NCBI RefSeq assembly: GCF_036173125.1
Contig: NZ_CP108054.1
Coordinates: 5,146,001-5,210,000 of the forward strand
Reading direction: 5' to 3'
DNA from: Streptomyces sp. NBC_00286
Lineage (GTDB): Bacteria; Actinomycetota; Actinomycetes; Streptomycetales; Streptomycetaceae
DNA: 64,000 bases
Positions 1 through 7,195 of the stretch are shown here, piece after piece. Each line of letters starts with the position of its first letter. Position 1 is the first letter of the stretch. Under the pieces are notes generated by a model. It saw only the letters and a program-made list of their open reading frames with translations. It ran no database searches and was not told where the DNA came from. The position numbers and the translations under genes were made by a program.

Positions 1-1246
1 GGGCGTCCGCGACCACCGCCGTCGTGCCGCCGCCGATGGGCCGGGCAGCACTGGGGGTGTACGACAGACCGCCGGTCTCCTGGAGGCTGTCACTGCGGGA
101 GATCACCTTGTCGGCGCCGGCGGAGGTGGCGACCTTGACGATCGACGGGTCGATCGCTCCATTCGCGGGCCAGGCGTAGTCCGTGCTCGGCGTTACATGG
201 AGGATCGACTCCACCGTGGTGGCGGCCACCTCTGTGGCGTCCTTGAGGTGGCTCAGCGACCCGGCGATCTTCGTGCCCTTGTGAGCCAACGACGCCAGAT
301 CTGGGTCGGCGAAGGGGAGGGCGACGACTTCCTTGCCCTCGACCGCCTTCTCCAGCTCGGCGAGCCACTGCTTGGCGACCTCCTTGTGGGTGCCCGCTGT
401 GGTGGTGTCGGTGCCGGTCCGGATCTCGTAGCCGCCCACCATCGCGACCACGGAGGCCAAGAGGTCCGGATCGATCACCCACGTGACGTCCAGCTCCTTG
501 CCGAGCGTGACGAGCTGCTGCAGCCGACCGCCGGGCGCGAGCTCCGCGGCCAGGTCGTCGTCCTTGAAGACGGGAGTCTGCTGCTCGTTCGAACCCGTCT
601 CGGCCGTCATATGGGGGGTGGAGATCAGGGGCCAGAGGTACGTCGTCCTGCTCTTCCTCTCCGCAGCGTCAGGCTGCCAGGGCAGGAAGGTCCGCTCGAT
701 ACCGAGAATCCGCTCGTACGGCTGGGCGGCGGTCTCCCCGGTGAGCGTGACCCCGAGCTGGTAGACGCCGTCGGCACCGAGTTCCAGCTCGTCCACAGGG
801 ACGGAGAGGCTGAAGCCTTGCGGGACGCCCGGCGCCAGCTTGGCGAAATCCTGCACGTATGAGCCGTCGACCTCGGTGCCCGCATAAGGGTTGTTCTTCG
901 CGGCCGTGTCGATCGACGAGCGGCCGTTCATCGTCGGTCCCACGCGCAGACCGAGCTGGGCGTCCGTGACCGACTGCTTGCCGTTGTTCGTGATCCGGCC
1001 CGAGACGGTGAGCGTGTCGCCGTCCGAGGGAACGCTCGGGCTGAGTGAGTGCAGGGAGATGTCAACCGTTTTGGAGCCCGTGGCGGCGGCCACGGCGGTG
1101 CGCTCGGCGGCGTCCGCGGACGGCGAGGCGGGCAGCTGGAGAAGGCCGGCCAGCAGAGGCGCTCCGGCGAGCAGTACTCCGGTGCGCCGCAGCCACCGGC
1201 GGGCAGGTGAGGCACTCGTCCCCTGGAAGTCTGCCGCCTGGGCCAC
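1..1246 (-). CDS. DUF6049-family secreted/membrane protein (partial, C-terminus outside window)
   Basis: The frame is open from a GTG at 1246 to the left edge, so about 415 residues are visible and the C-terminus is missing. The N-terminus is a signal sequence: arginine-rich start (RRWLRRTG), hydrophobic stretch (VLLAGAPLLAGLLQ), then an Ala/Ser-rich cleavage region. The mature part begins VDISLHSLSPSVPSDG and reads as a beta-sandwich, NEW3-like segment (LTVSGRITNNGKQSV). A purine-rich stretch precedes the GTG. In Streptomyces this product is normally encoded beside the lipid II flippase gene murJ and divergently from the CCA-adding enzyme, which matches the neighbour here. Its molecular role is not known; a cell-envelope role is inferred from location and secretion. 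Confidence 0.8.
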   Translation of the reverse strand, partial: MAQAADFQGTSASPARRWLRRTGVLLAGAPLLAGLLQLPASPSADAAERTAVAAATGSKTVDISLHSLSPSVPSDGDTLTVSGRITNNGKQSVTDAQLGLRVGPTMNGRSSIDTAAKNNPYAGTEVDGSYVQDFAKLAPGVPQGFSLSVPVDELELGADGVYQLGVTLTGETAAQPYERILGIERTFLPWQPDAAERKSRTTYLWPLISTPHMTAETGSNEQQTPVFKDDDLAAELAPGGRLQQLVTLGKELDVTWVIDPDLLASVVAMVGGYEIRTGTDTTTAGTHKEVAKQWLAELEKAVEGKEVVALPFADPDLASLAHKGTKIAGSLSHLKDATEVAATTVESILHVTPSTDYAWPANGAIDPSIVKVATSAGADKVISRSDSLQETGGLSYTPSAARPIGGGTTAVVADA

Positions 1247-1477
1247 GCGCTCGTCCGTCCCTCGTCGTCGTCAGTGGTCGTCGGAATGTGCGTCCACGCA
1301 TGGTAACGATGCGCGCTGAGGGGAAGTGCCGCGGTCCGCCCCACAAGATCGGGGGGCCGGGCCGGGCTGTCGCCTATGTGCACGTATTGAGGGAGGCGCC
1401 CCAACTGGGATCGGGTAAGCGCCTGCACACTTAATGGAGGCGCTCACCGTCGCCCGCGCCACGTACCCTTTTCTGTT

Positions 1478-2944
1478 GTGCCGAACGCCAACGAAGACAA
1501 TCCCAACGCCCTGAGCCAGGTGCAGCACCGCGCGGTGAGTGAACTGCTGCGAGTGTCCCCCGTCGCCGACGATCTCGCCCGCCGTTTCCAGGAGGCCGGG
1601 TTCTCCCTCGCCCTGGTCGGCGGCTCGGTCCGGGACGCCCTGTTGGGCAGGCTCGGAAACGACCTGGACTTCACGACCGACGCCCGTCCCGAGGACGTAC
1701 TGAAGATCGTGCGGCCCTGGGCGGACGCCGTATGGGAGGTCGGGATCGCCTTCGGGACGGTCGGGGCGCAGAAGGAAGCCCGTGTCGGGGACGCTGTTCA
1801 GCGTTTCGACATCGAGGTGACGACGTACCGCTCGGAGGCGTACGACCGGACCTCGCGCAAGCCCGAGGTCTCGTACGGCGACTCCATCGAGGAAGACCTG
1901 GTGCGCCGCGACTTCACGGTCAACGCGATGGCTGTGGCTCTTCCGGAGAAGGAGTTCATCGACCCGCACGACGGGCTGCGGGACCTGGCAGAGCGTGTGC
2001 TGCGTACCCCGGGTACTCCCGAGGCGTCCTTCTCCGACGATCCGCTACGGATGATGCGGGCCGCCCGCTTCGCCGCGCAGCTCGACTTCGAGGTGGCACC
2101 GGAGGTTGTCGCCGCGATGAAGGCCATGGCCGAGCGCATCGAGATCGTCTCCGCCGAGCGCGCCCGGGACGAGCTGAACAAGCTGATCCTCTCCGCGCAT
2201 CCACGCAAGGGACTGACGCTGCTCGTCGACACCGGTCTCGCCGCGCATGTGCTGCCCGAGCTGCCCGCGCTGCGTCTGGAGCGTGACGAGCACCACCGGC
2301 ACAAGGACGTCTACGACCACTCGCTGATCGTCCTCGAGCAGGCGATTGAGCTGGAGGAGGACGGTCCCGACCTCACCCTCCGACTCGCCGCGCTCCTGCA
2401 TGACATCGGCAAGCCGCGCACGCGCCGCTTCGAGAAGGACGGCCGGGTCTCGTTCCACCACCACGAGGTGGTGGGCGCCAAGATGACCAAGAAGCGCATG
2501 ACGGCCCTCAAGTACTCCAACGATCTCGTGAAGGACGTCTCGCGACTAGTCGAGCTGCACCTGCGTTTCCACGGCTACGGCACCGGGGAGTGGACGGACT
2601 CGGCGGTCCGCCGTTACGTACGGGACGCAGGCCCGCTCCTCGACCGCCTCCACAAGCTGACCCGCTCCGACTGCACCACGCGCAACAAGCGCAAGGCCGC
2701 GGCGCTCTCCCGCGCGTACGACGGCCTGGAGGAGCGCATCGCCCAGCTCCAGGAGCAGGAGGAACTGGACGCCATCCGGCCCGACCTCGACGGCAACCAG
2801 ATCATGGAGGTCCTCGGTGTCGGCCCCGGCCCAGTCATCGGCCAGGCGTACAAGTTCCTGCTGGAGCTGCGCCTGGAGAACGGGCCGATGGAGCACGATG
2901 CGGCGGTGTCGGCCCTCAAGGAGTGGTGGGCCGCGCAGAGCTGA
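1478..2944 (+). CDS. cca: CCA tRNA nucleotidyltransferase
   Basis: 488 residues. The N-terminal class II nucleotidyltransferase head shows GGSVRD at residue 48 and the metal-binding DLD at residues 62-64 followed by FTTDA. An HD domain follows (LLHDIGKPRTR, His308-Asp309). The enzyme adds or repairs the 3'-CCA end of tRNAs in the cytoplasm without a nucleic acid template. The start is a GTG; the upstream gene is divergent, so the 231-bp gap holds both promoters. The family was long annotated as poly(A) polymerase (pcnA), but the S. coelicolor orthologue was reported to act as a CCA enzyme. The product is followed by two parS palindromes. Confidence 0.95.
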   Translation: MPNANEDNPNALSQVQHRAVSELLRVSPVADDLARRFQEAGFSLALVGGSVRDALLGRLGNDLDFTTDARPEDVLKIVRPWADAVWEVGIAFGTVGAQKEARVGDAVQRFDIEVTTYRSEAYDRTSRKPEVSYGDSIEEDLVRRDFTVNAMAVALPEKEFIDPHDGLRDLAERVLRTPGTPEASFSDDPLRMMRAARFAAQLDFEVAPEVVAAMKAMAERIEIVSAERARDELNKLILSAHPRKGLTLLVDTGLAAHVLPELPALRLERDEHHRHKDVYDHSLIVLEQAIELEEDGPDLTLRLAALLHDIGKPRTRRFEKDGRVSFHHHEVVGAKMTKKRMTALKYSNDLVKDVSRLVELHLRFHGYGTGEWTDSAVRRYVRDAGPLLDRLHKLTRSDCTTRNKRKAAALSRAYDGLEERIAQLQEQEELDAIRPDLDGNQIMEVLGVGPGPVIGQAYKFLLELRLENGPMEHDAAVSALKEWWAAQS

Positions 2945-2955
2945 GTCGTGAAACG

Positions 2956-2983
2956 GGGCCATGTTTCACGTGAAACATGGCCC
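2956..2983. other. parS: parS site (perfect) inside a 28-bp perfect palindrome
   Basis: The 14-bp ParB site GTTTCACGTGAAAC lies at 2963-2976 and is extended on both sides by GGGCCAT/ATGGCCC into a perfect 28-bp palindrome. It sits between the convergent cca gene and the small anchored-protein gene, so its transcript could fold into a terminator-like hairpin. ParB binding is known for this consensus; the terminator role is inferred. Confidence 0.93.
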
Positions 2984-3006
2984 GACACGACTGGATCCGG
3001 ATACGC

Positions 3007-3042
3007 CGAGGGCCGTTGTTTCACGTGAAACAACGGCCCTCG
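3007..3042. other. parS: parS site (perfect) inside a 36-bp perfect palindrome
   Basis: GTTTCACGTGAAAC at 3018-3031 is flanked by 11-nt arms CGAGGGCCGTT and AACGGCCCTCG, giving a perfect 36-bp palindrome. It is 55 bp from the previous site in the same convergent gap, 17 bp past the stop of the minus-strand gene. A dual role as ParB site and bidirectional terminator is plausible. Confidence 0.93.
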
Positions 3043-3058
3043 CGCGTCAGATGAGCTT

Positions 3059-3550
3059 CTACTTGGCGGGGTACTCCGACAGGCAGAGGGTGAACTCGCT
3101 GCTGCTACCGGTCTCGGTGTACTGGGCGTACTTGGTGCGGTCGCAGCTGGAGTCGTCGGTCTTCTTTTGCTCGACCTTGTACGCGGCCTTGGAGTCGCCG
3201 CAGTCCACGACCTCGAGCTCCGGATCGGTGGTGCTATTCGGGTTGCCGACGCTCATGCAGTCGCCGACCTCGGCGGTGGCGGCGTCGTCCCGGCTCGCGA
3301 TGAAGCCGATGCCCGCCGCGATGACGGCGGCAACGACGACCGCGATGCGCAGGTAGAACTTGACTCCGCGCTTCCGCTGCTGGGGCGGGACCGGGGCGTA
3401 CGGCGCGTTCGGCTGCTGCGGGTAGCCGGGCTGGCCGGGAAACTGAGGCTGGCCCTGAGGTGCCGTCTGGCCCTGGGCGAACGGATTCTGGCCCTGAGGC
3501 GGCTGCCCCTGAGCGTACGGGTTCTGGCCTTGGGGCGGCGGAGTGGTCAC
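3059..3550 (-). CDS. LppU/SCO3897-family membrane-anchored protein
   Basis: 163 residues from a GTG at 3550 that follows a G-rich ribosome-binding stretch; a longer frame to 3655 exists but lacks such a site. The N-terminal third is Gln/Pro/Gly-rich with repeats of the type NPYAQGQ and NPFAQGQ, then a basic stop (RKRGVK) and one membrane segment (FYLRIAVVVAAVIAAGIGF). The outside domain has four cysteines (GDCMS, VDCGDS, SSCDR, LCLSE), enough for two disulfides. This architecture, with a disordered inside arm, one helix and a small Cys-rich outer domain, recurs in actinobacterial proteins of unknown function. Substrate and partners are unknown. Confidence 0.75.
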   Translation of the reverse strand: MTTPPPQGQNPYAQGQPPQGQNPFAQGQTAPQGQPQFPGQPGYPQQPNAPYAPVPPQQRKRGVKFYLRIAVVVAAVIAAGIGFIASRDDAATAEVGDCMSVGNPNSTTDPELEVVDCGDSKAAYKVEQKKTDDSSCDRTKYAQYTETGSSSEFTLCLSEYPAK

Positions 3551-3651
3551 TTGTGGGTCCCCCTGGAACGTTGGGAGCGCGAAGCGCGAAATAAGACCCA
3601 CGTAAGTTATCGGCCCCCACTGGCAACTCAGTGCACCGGAGACGCTCTGTG

Positions 3652-4932
3652 TCACTGATGTGACACTCGACGCCGTTCAAAGCGGGCCATAGACGCAGCA
3701 ACTGCCGCGTAGACAACGGCCACTGTGACCACCAGGTGGACTGAGCGGCCGTCAGGAGGCAGCATCAGGGCGGCCACCCCGGCGGCGCCGACGAACGCGA
3801 CGTTGAACAGCACGTCGTACACGGAGAAGATCCGGCCGCGGAAGCCGTCGTCGACGGACGACTGGACCACGGTGTCGGTGGCGATCTTCGCGCCCTGGGT
3901 GGTGAGGCCGAGGACGAAGGCTGAGATCAGTACGGGCACTTCGGTGAACGACAGACCGAGCGCGGGTTCCAGGACCGCGGCTGAACCGGCGCAGACGACG
4001 ATCCAGCCGCCCGGCCCGAGCCGCCCGGCCGCCGTCGGGGTCACCACCGCCGCCACGAAGAAGCCGGCCCCGGAGATCCCCACGGCAAGGCCCAGGAGGG
4101 CGAGTCCGTCGTCGTCCGAGCCGGACGACCAGGCGTACCGGCAGAGCATCAGCACCATGACCGTCAGGGCGCCGAAACAGAACCGCATCAGCGTCATCGC
4201 GGTCAGCGCCCAGGCGGCCTCACGGCGTGCGGGCTCGGCCAGATGGCGCACACCGGCCACCAGGCCACGTGCCGTACCCGCCAGGGCCGCCTTCAGATGC
4301 GGCTGCACCAACTCCTGGTCGGGACCCAGCAGTTCTCGCGCCATACGCAGCGAGGCGAGTGCCGCGCACAGATAGAGCGCCGCTCCGACGAGGACGACCG
4401 CGGCGTCGGAGTCCGAGATGACGAGACGTACGACGAAGGCGATGCCGCCGCCCGCGGTCGCGGCGAGCGTCCCGGCCGTGGGCGACAGGGAGTTGGCCAT
4501 CACCAGGCGCTCGGAGTCGACGACACGCGGCAGCGCGGCGGACAGACCCGCCAGGACGAAGCGGTTGACCGCGGTGACGCTCAGCGCGGAGGCGTAGAAG
4601 AGCCAGTCCGGGACACCGCTCACGATCAGCACGGCCGTCAGAGAGGCCAGCAACGCCCGCAGGAGGTTCCCGTACAGAAAAACCTGCCGACGTCGCCAGC
4701 GGTCCAGCAGCACGCCCGCGAAGGGGCCGACGAGCGAGTACGGGAGGAGGAGCACCGCCATCGCCGAGGCGATCGCAGCAGGCGAGGTCTGCCGCTCCGG
4801 CGAGAAGACGACGTACGTGGCGAGCGCGACCTGGTAGACACCGTCGGCGCCCTGGGACAGCAGCCGTACGGCGAGCAGGCGCCGGAAGTTCCGGACGCGC
4901 AGGAGTACGCGCAGGTCACGTACGACAGCCAT
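3652..4932 (-). CDS. MFS transporter
   Basis: 426 residues with about 12 hydrophobic segments and no catalytic motif. It opens MAVVRDLRVLLRVRNFRRLL, the N-terminal arginine-rich cap usual in MFS exporters of the enterobactin-exporter type. The start at 4932 was chosen because GAGG lies about 9 nt upstream; an in-frame ATG at 4989 would overlap the ino1 terminator. The inter-repeat loop carries LLDRWRRRQVF, the MFS motif-A-like sequence between helices 2 and 3. It follows ino1 on the same strand but a strong hairpin separates them, so it is probably its own unit. Substrate is not predictable; multidrug or siderophore export is a guess. Confidence 0.85.
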   Translation of the reverse strand: MAVVRDLRVLLRVRNFRRLLAVRLLSQGADGVYQVALATYVVFSPERQTSPAAIASAMAVLLLPYSLVGPFAGVLLDRWRRRQVFLYGNLLRALLASLTAVLIVSGVPDWLFYASALSVTAVNRFVLAGLSAALPRVVDSERLVMANSLSPTAGTLAATAGGGIAFVVRLVISDSDAAVVLVGAALYLCAALASLRMARELLGPDQELVQPHLKAALAGTARGLVAGVRHLAEPARREAAWALTAMTLMRFCFGALTVMVLMLCRYAWSSGSDDDGLALLGLAVGISGAGFFVAAVVTPTAAGRLGPGGWIVVCAGSAAVLEPALGLSFTEVPVLISAFVLGLTTQGAKIATDTVVQSSVDDGFRGRIFSVYDVLFNVAFVGAAGVAALMLPPDGRSVHLVVTVAVVYAAVAASMARFERRRVSHQ

Positions 4933-4954
4933 GGGGCACAGCCTCACATACGAG

Positions 4955-4987
4955 GAGGGTCCCCGGGCGTACGCCCCGGAGACCCTC
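4955..4987 (-). terminator. Terminator hairpin after ino1
   Basis: GAGGGTC (4955-4961) pairs with GACCCTC (4981-4987), and the GC-rich inner arms (CCGGGCGT/ACGCCCCGG) extend the stem. It lies 22 bp past the ino1 stop on the minus strand. Confidence 0.75.
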
Positions 4988-5009
4988 AACAGTCGTCTGA
5001 GCGAAGCTC

Positions 5010-6092
5010 TTAGCGCTCGACCTCGCCCTTGATGAACTTCTCGACGTTGTCCCGGGCCTCGTCGTCGAAGTACTGGACCGGCGGGGACTTCATGAAGTAG
5101 CTCGACGCCGAGAGGATCGGGCCGCCGATGCCGCGGTCCTTGGCGATCTTCGCGGCGCGCAGGGCGTCGATGATGACACCCGCGGAGTTCGGGGAGTCCC
5201 AGACCTCGAGCTTGTACTCCAGGTTCAGCGGGACGTCACCGAAAGCGCGGCCCTCGAGACGGACGTACGCCCACTTGCGGTCGTCCAGCCAGGCCACGTA
5301 GTCGGACGGGCCGATGTGGACGTTGTCCGCGCCCATGTCGCGGTCGCGGATCTGGGAGGTGACGGCCTGGGTCTTGGAGATCTTCTTCGACTCCAGGCGG
5401 TCCCGCTCGAGCATGTTCTTGAAGTCCATGTTGCCGCCGACGTTCAGCTGCATCGTGCGGTCCAGGACGACGCCCCGGTCCTCGAACAGCTTCGCCATGA
5501 CGCGGTGCGTGATCGTCGCGCCGACCTGCGACTTGATGTCGTCGCCCACGATCGGGACGCCGGCCTCGGTGAACTTGTCCGCCCACTCCTTCGTGCCGGC
5601 GATGAAGACCGGAAGGGCGTTGACGAAGGCGACCTTGGCGTCGATGGCGCACTGGGCGTAGAACTTCGCCGCGTCCTCGGAGCCCACCGGGAGGTAGCAG
5701 ACGAGGACATCGACCCGCTGGTCCTTGAGGACCTTGACGACGTCGACCGGGGCCTCGGCCGACTCCTCGATGGTCTCGCGGTAGTACCTGCCGAGCCCGT
5801 CCAGTGTGTGGCCGCGCTGCACGGGCACACCGGAGTTCGGGACGTCGCAGATCTTGATGGTGTTGTTCTCGCTGGCACCGATGGCGTCCGCGAGGTCGAG
5901 GCCTACCTTCTTCGCGTCGACGTCGAAGGCGGCCACGAACTCGATGTCACGGACGTGGTAGTCGCCGAACTGGACGTGCATCAGACCCGGCACCTTGCCC
6001 GCCGGGTCGGCGTCCTTGTAGTACTCGACGCCCTGGACCAGCGAGGCGGCGCAGTTGCCCACGCCGACGATGGCTACGCGAACCGAACCCAT
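5010..6092 (-). CDS. ino1: myo-inositol-1-phosphate synthase
   Basis: 360 residues, the short actinobacterial type. It opens with the NAD-binding glycine motif [16 protein letters not shown] and continues with the family signatures [25 protein letters not shown] and [15 protein letters not shown], and near the end [10 protein letters not shown]. The enzyme cyclises glucose-6-phosphate to inositol-1-phosphate, feeding phosphatidylinositol and mycothiol synthesis in actinobacteria. The start has GGGAG 8 nt upstream. It lies 45 bp downstream of a padR-type gene on the same strand, so the two are probably one operon controlled through the dyad at 6871. Confidence 0.95.
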   Translation of the reverse strand: MGSVRVAIVGVGNCAASLVQGVEYYKDADPAGKVPGLMHVQFGDYHVRDIEFVAAFDVDAKKVGLDLADAIGASENNTIKICDVPNSGVPVQRGHTLDGLGRYYRETIEESAEAPVDVVKVLKDQRVDVLVCYLPVGSEDAAKFYAQCAIDAKVAFVNALPVFIAGTKEWADKFTEAGVPIVGDDIKSQVGATITHRVMAKLFEDRGVVLDRTMQLNVGGNMDFKNMLERDRLESKKISKTQAVTSQIRDRDMGADNVHIGPSDYVAWLDDRKWAYVRLEGRAFGDVPLNLEYKLEVWDSPNSAGVIIDALRAAKIAKDRGIGGPILSASSYFMKSPPVQYFDDEARDNVEKFIKGEVER

Positions 6093-6137
6093 TCCGGTTG
6101 CTCCCTGTGTGTTCTCGGTGAAAGTCCTGAGCGGACT

Positions 6138-6821
6138 TCACGTGTCGGTGTCGTCGGACGGATCCGGCCGGGAGGTGTCCCCGTGCCGGGGCAGGCCGCC
6201 CGACTCTCCAGATGTGCTGTCGTGCTGAGCGGAGCCGTCCGCGGCGGGACGCCGCTGGTCCCGTCCGGCCCGCTCGCTCTCGATGAGCTCGTTCAGCCAG
6301 CGCACTTCGCGCTCCACGGACTCCATCCCGTGCCGCTGGAGCTCAAGGGTGTAGTCGTCGAGGCGCTCCCGGGTGCGTGCCAGGGAGGCGCGCATCTTCT
6401 CCAGGCGCTCCTCGAGACGACTGCGGCGGCCTTCGAGGACCCGCATACGTACATCCCGCGACGTCTGTCCGAAGAAGGCGAAGCGAGCGGCGAAGTGCTC
6501 GTCCTCGTACGCGTCGGGACCCGTCTGCGAGAGCAGCTCCTCGAAGTGCTCCTTACCTTCCGCCGTCAACCGATAGACGATTTTGGCGCGGCGCCCTGCG
6601 AGTGGAGCGGCAGGTGCTTCATCGCGGGCACCCCCCGATTCCTCGATCAACCAGCCGTTCGCGACCAGCGTCTTGAGGCAGGGGTAGAGCGTCCCGTAGC
6701 TGAACGCACGGAACACCCCCAGTGAGGTATTGAGACGTTTACGCAGCTCATAGCCGTGCATCGGGGACTCGCGGAGCAGGCCGAGTACGGCGAACTCGAG
6801 GATCCCGGAGCGCCGGCTCAT
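6138..6821 (-). CDS. PadR-family transcriptional regulator
   Basis: 227 residues. The N-terminal winged helix is typical PadR: ILEFAVLGLLRESPMHGYELRKRL, then YGTLYPCLKTL and a wing ending RLTAEGKEHFEELL. A C-terminal helical region with many charged residues (RSRLEERLEKMRASLARTRERLDDY) would form the dimer coiled coil, and the last 50 residues look disordered. It is the first gene of the probable padR-ino1 unit, and a perfect inverted repeat lies 50 bp upstream, which fits autoregulation and control of inositol synthesis. The inducer is unknown. Confidence 0.9.
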   Translation of the reverse strand: MSRRSGILEFAVLGLLRESPMHGYELRKRLNTSLGVFRAFSYGTLYPCLKTLVANGWLIEESGGARDEAPAAPLAGRRAKIVYRLTAEGKEHFEELLSQTGPDAYEDEHFAARFAFFGQTSRDVRMRVLEGRRSRLEERLEKMRASLARTRERLDDYTLELQRHGMESVEREVRWLNELIESERAGRDQRRPAADGSAQHDSTSGESGGLPRHGDTSRPDPSDDTDT

Positions 6822-7195
6822 GGTCGCCTCCTCTCAGCAGAGTCTTGCCGTGACGGTCGTTATGCCGAGCTGATGTATCGACTCGATACATCAGCACGAT
6901 AGAACGGCCATCCGTACGCGACAAGAGGGAGCACGGTGAACGGCGTCACATCACCGATTCGTGGGAAGCAAGTTGCCTGTTTTGGGGTGACCTTCGGCCC
7001 TCAGGGGGTTTTGCCGGTGCGTAGTCTGTGCGCCATGCACATCACCGGGAACCAAGTGACGTTTGGGGACGTCCTCGTCCTCGGTGCGGTACGGGTGAAT
7101 GACAGAACGACCGCATCCGTACTTCGGGGGGACCGGGAAACCAGCCGCCGTTTCCAGGCGCGCAAAGGTGCGCCTGCCCGAGGAGTAACCGTTCG
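6822..7195. other. 374-bp divergent gap between padR and the PBP gene
   Basis: It holds the promoter of padR-ino1 with its dyad at 6871 and the promoter and leader of the penicillin-binding protein gene. I see no coding sequence and no convincing -35/-10 pair on the plus strand. Confidence 0.5.
6871..6893. promoter_or_regulatory. Perfect 23-bp inverted repeat, probable PadR operator
   Basis: The arms are TGATGTATCGA and TCGATACATCA around a single C. The outer ATGT and ACAT half-elements are those recognised by many PadR proteins, though the spacing (11) is longer than the common 8. It lies 50 bp upstream of padR and 303 bp upstream of the penicillin-binding protein gene. Confidence 0.7.

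Noticed and set aside
2614..3033. Open frame starting MFHVKQ across the parS palindromes
   Set aside because: The Met-Phe-His-Val-Lys start is translated parS DNA; the remainder is antiparallel to cca.
3380..3550. Direct repeats as a possible CRISPR or tandem-repeat locus
   Set aside because: They encode the Gln/Pro/Gly-rich tail of the small anchored protein and have no repeat-spacer structure.
4264..4271. CACGTG motifs at 4266, 6137-6144 and 58795 as parS
   Set aside because: Their outer bases do not match GTTTCACGTGAAAC beyond the six-base core.
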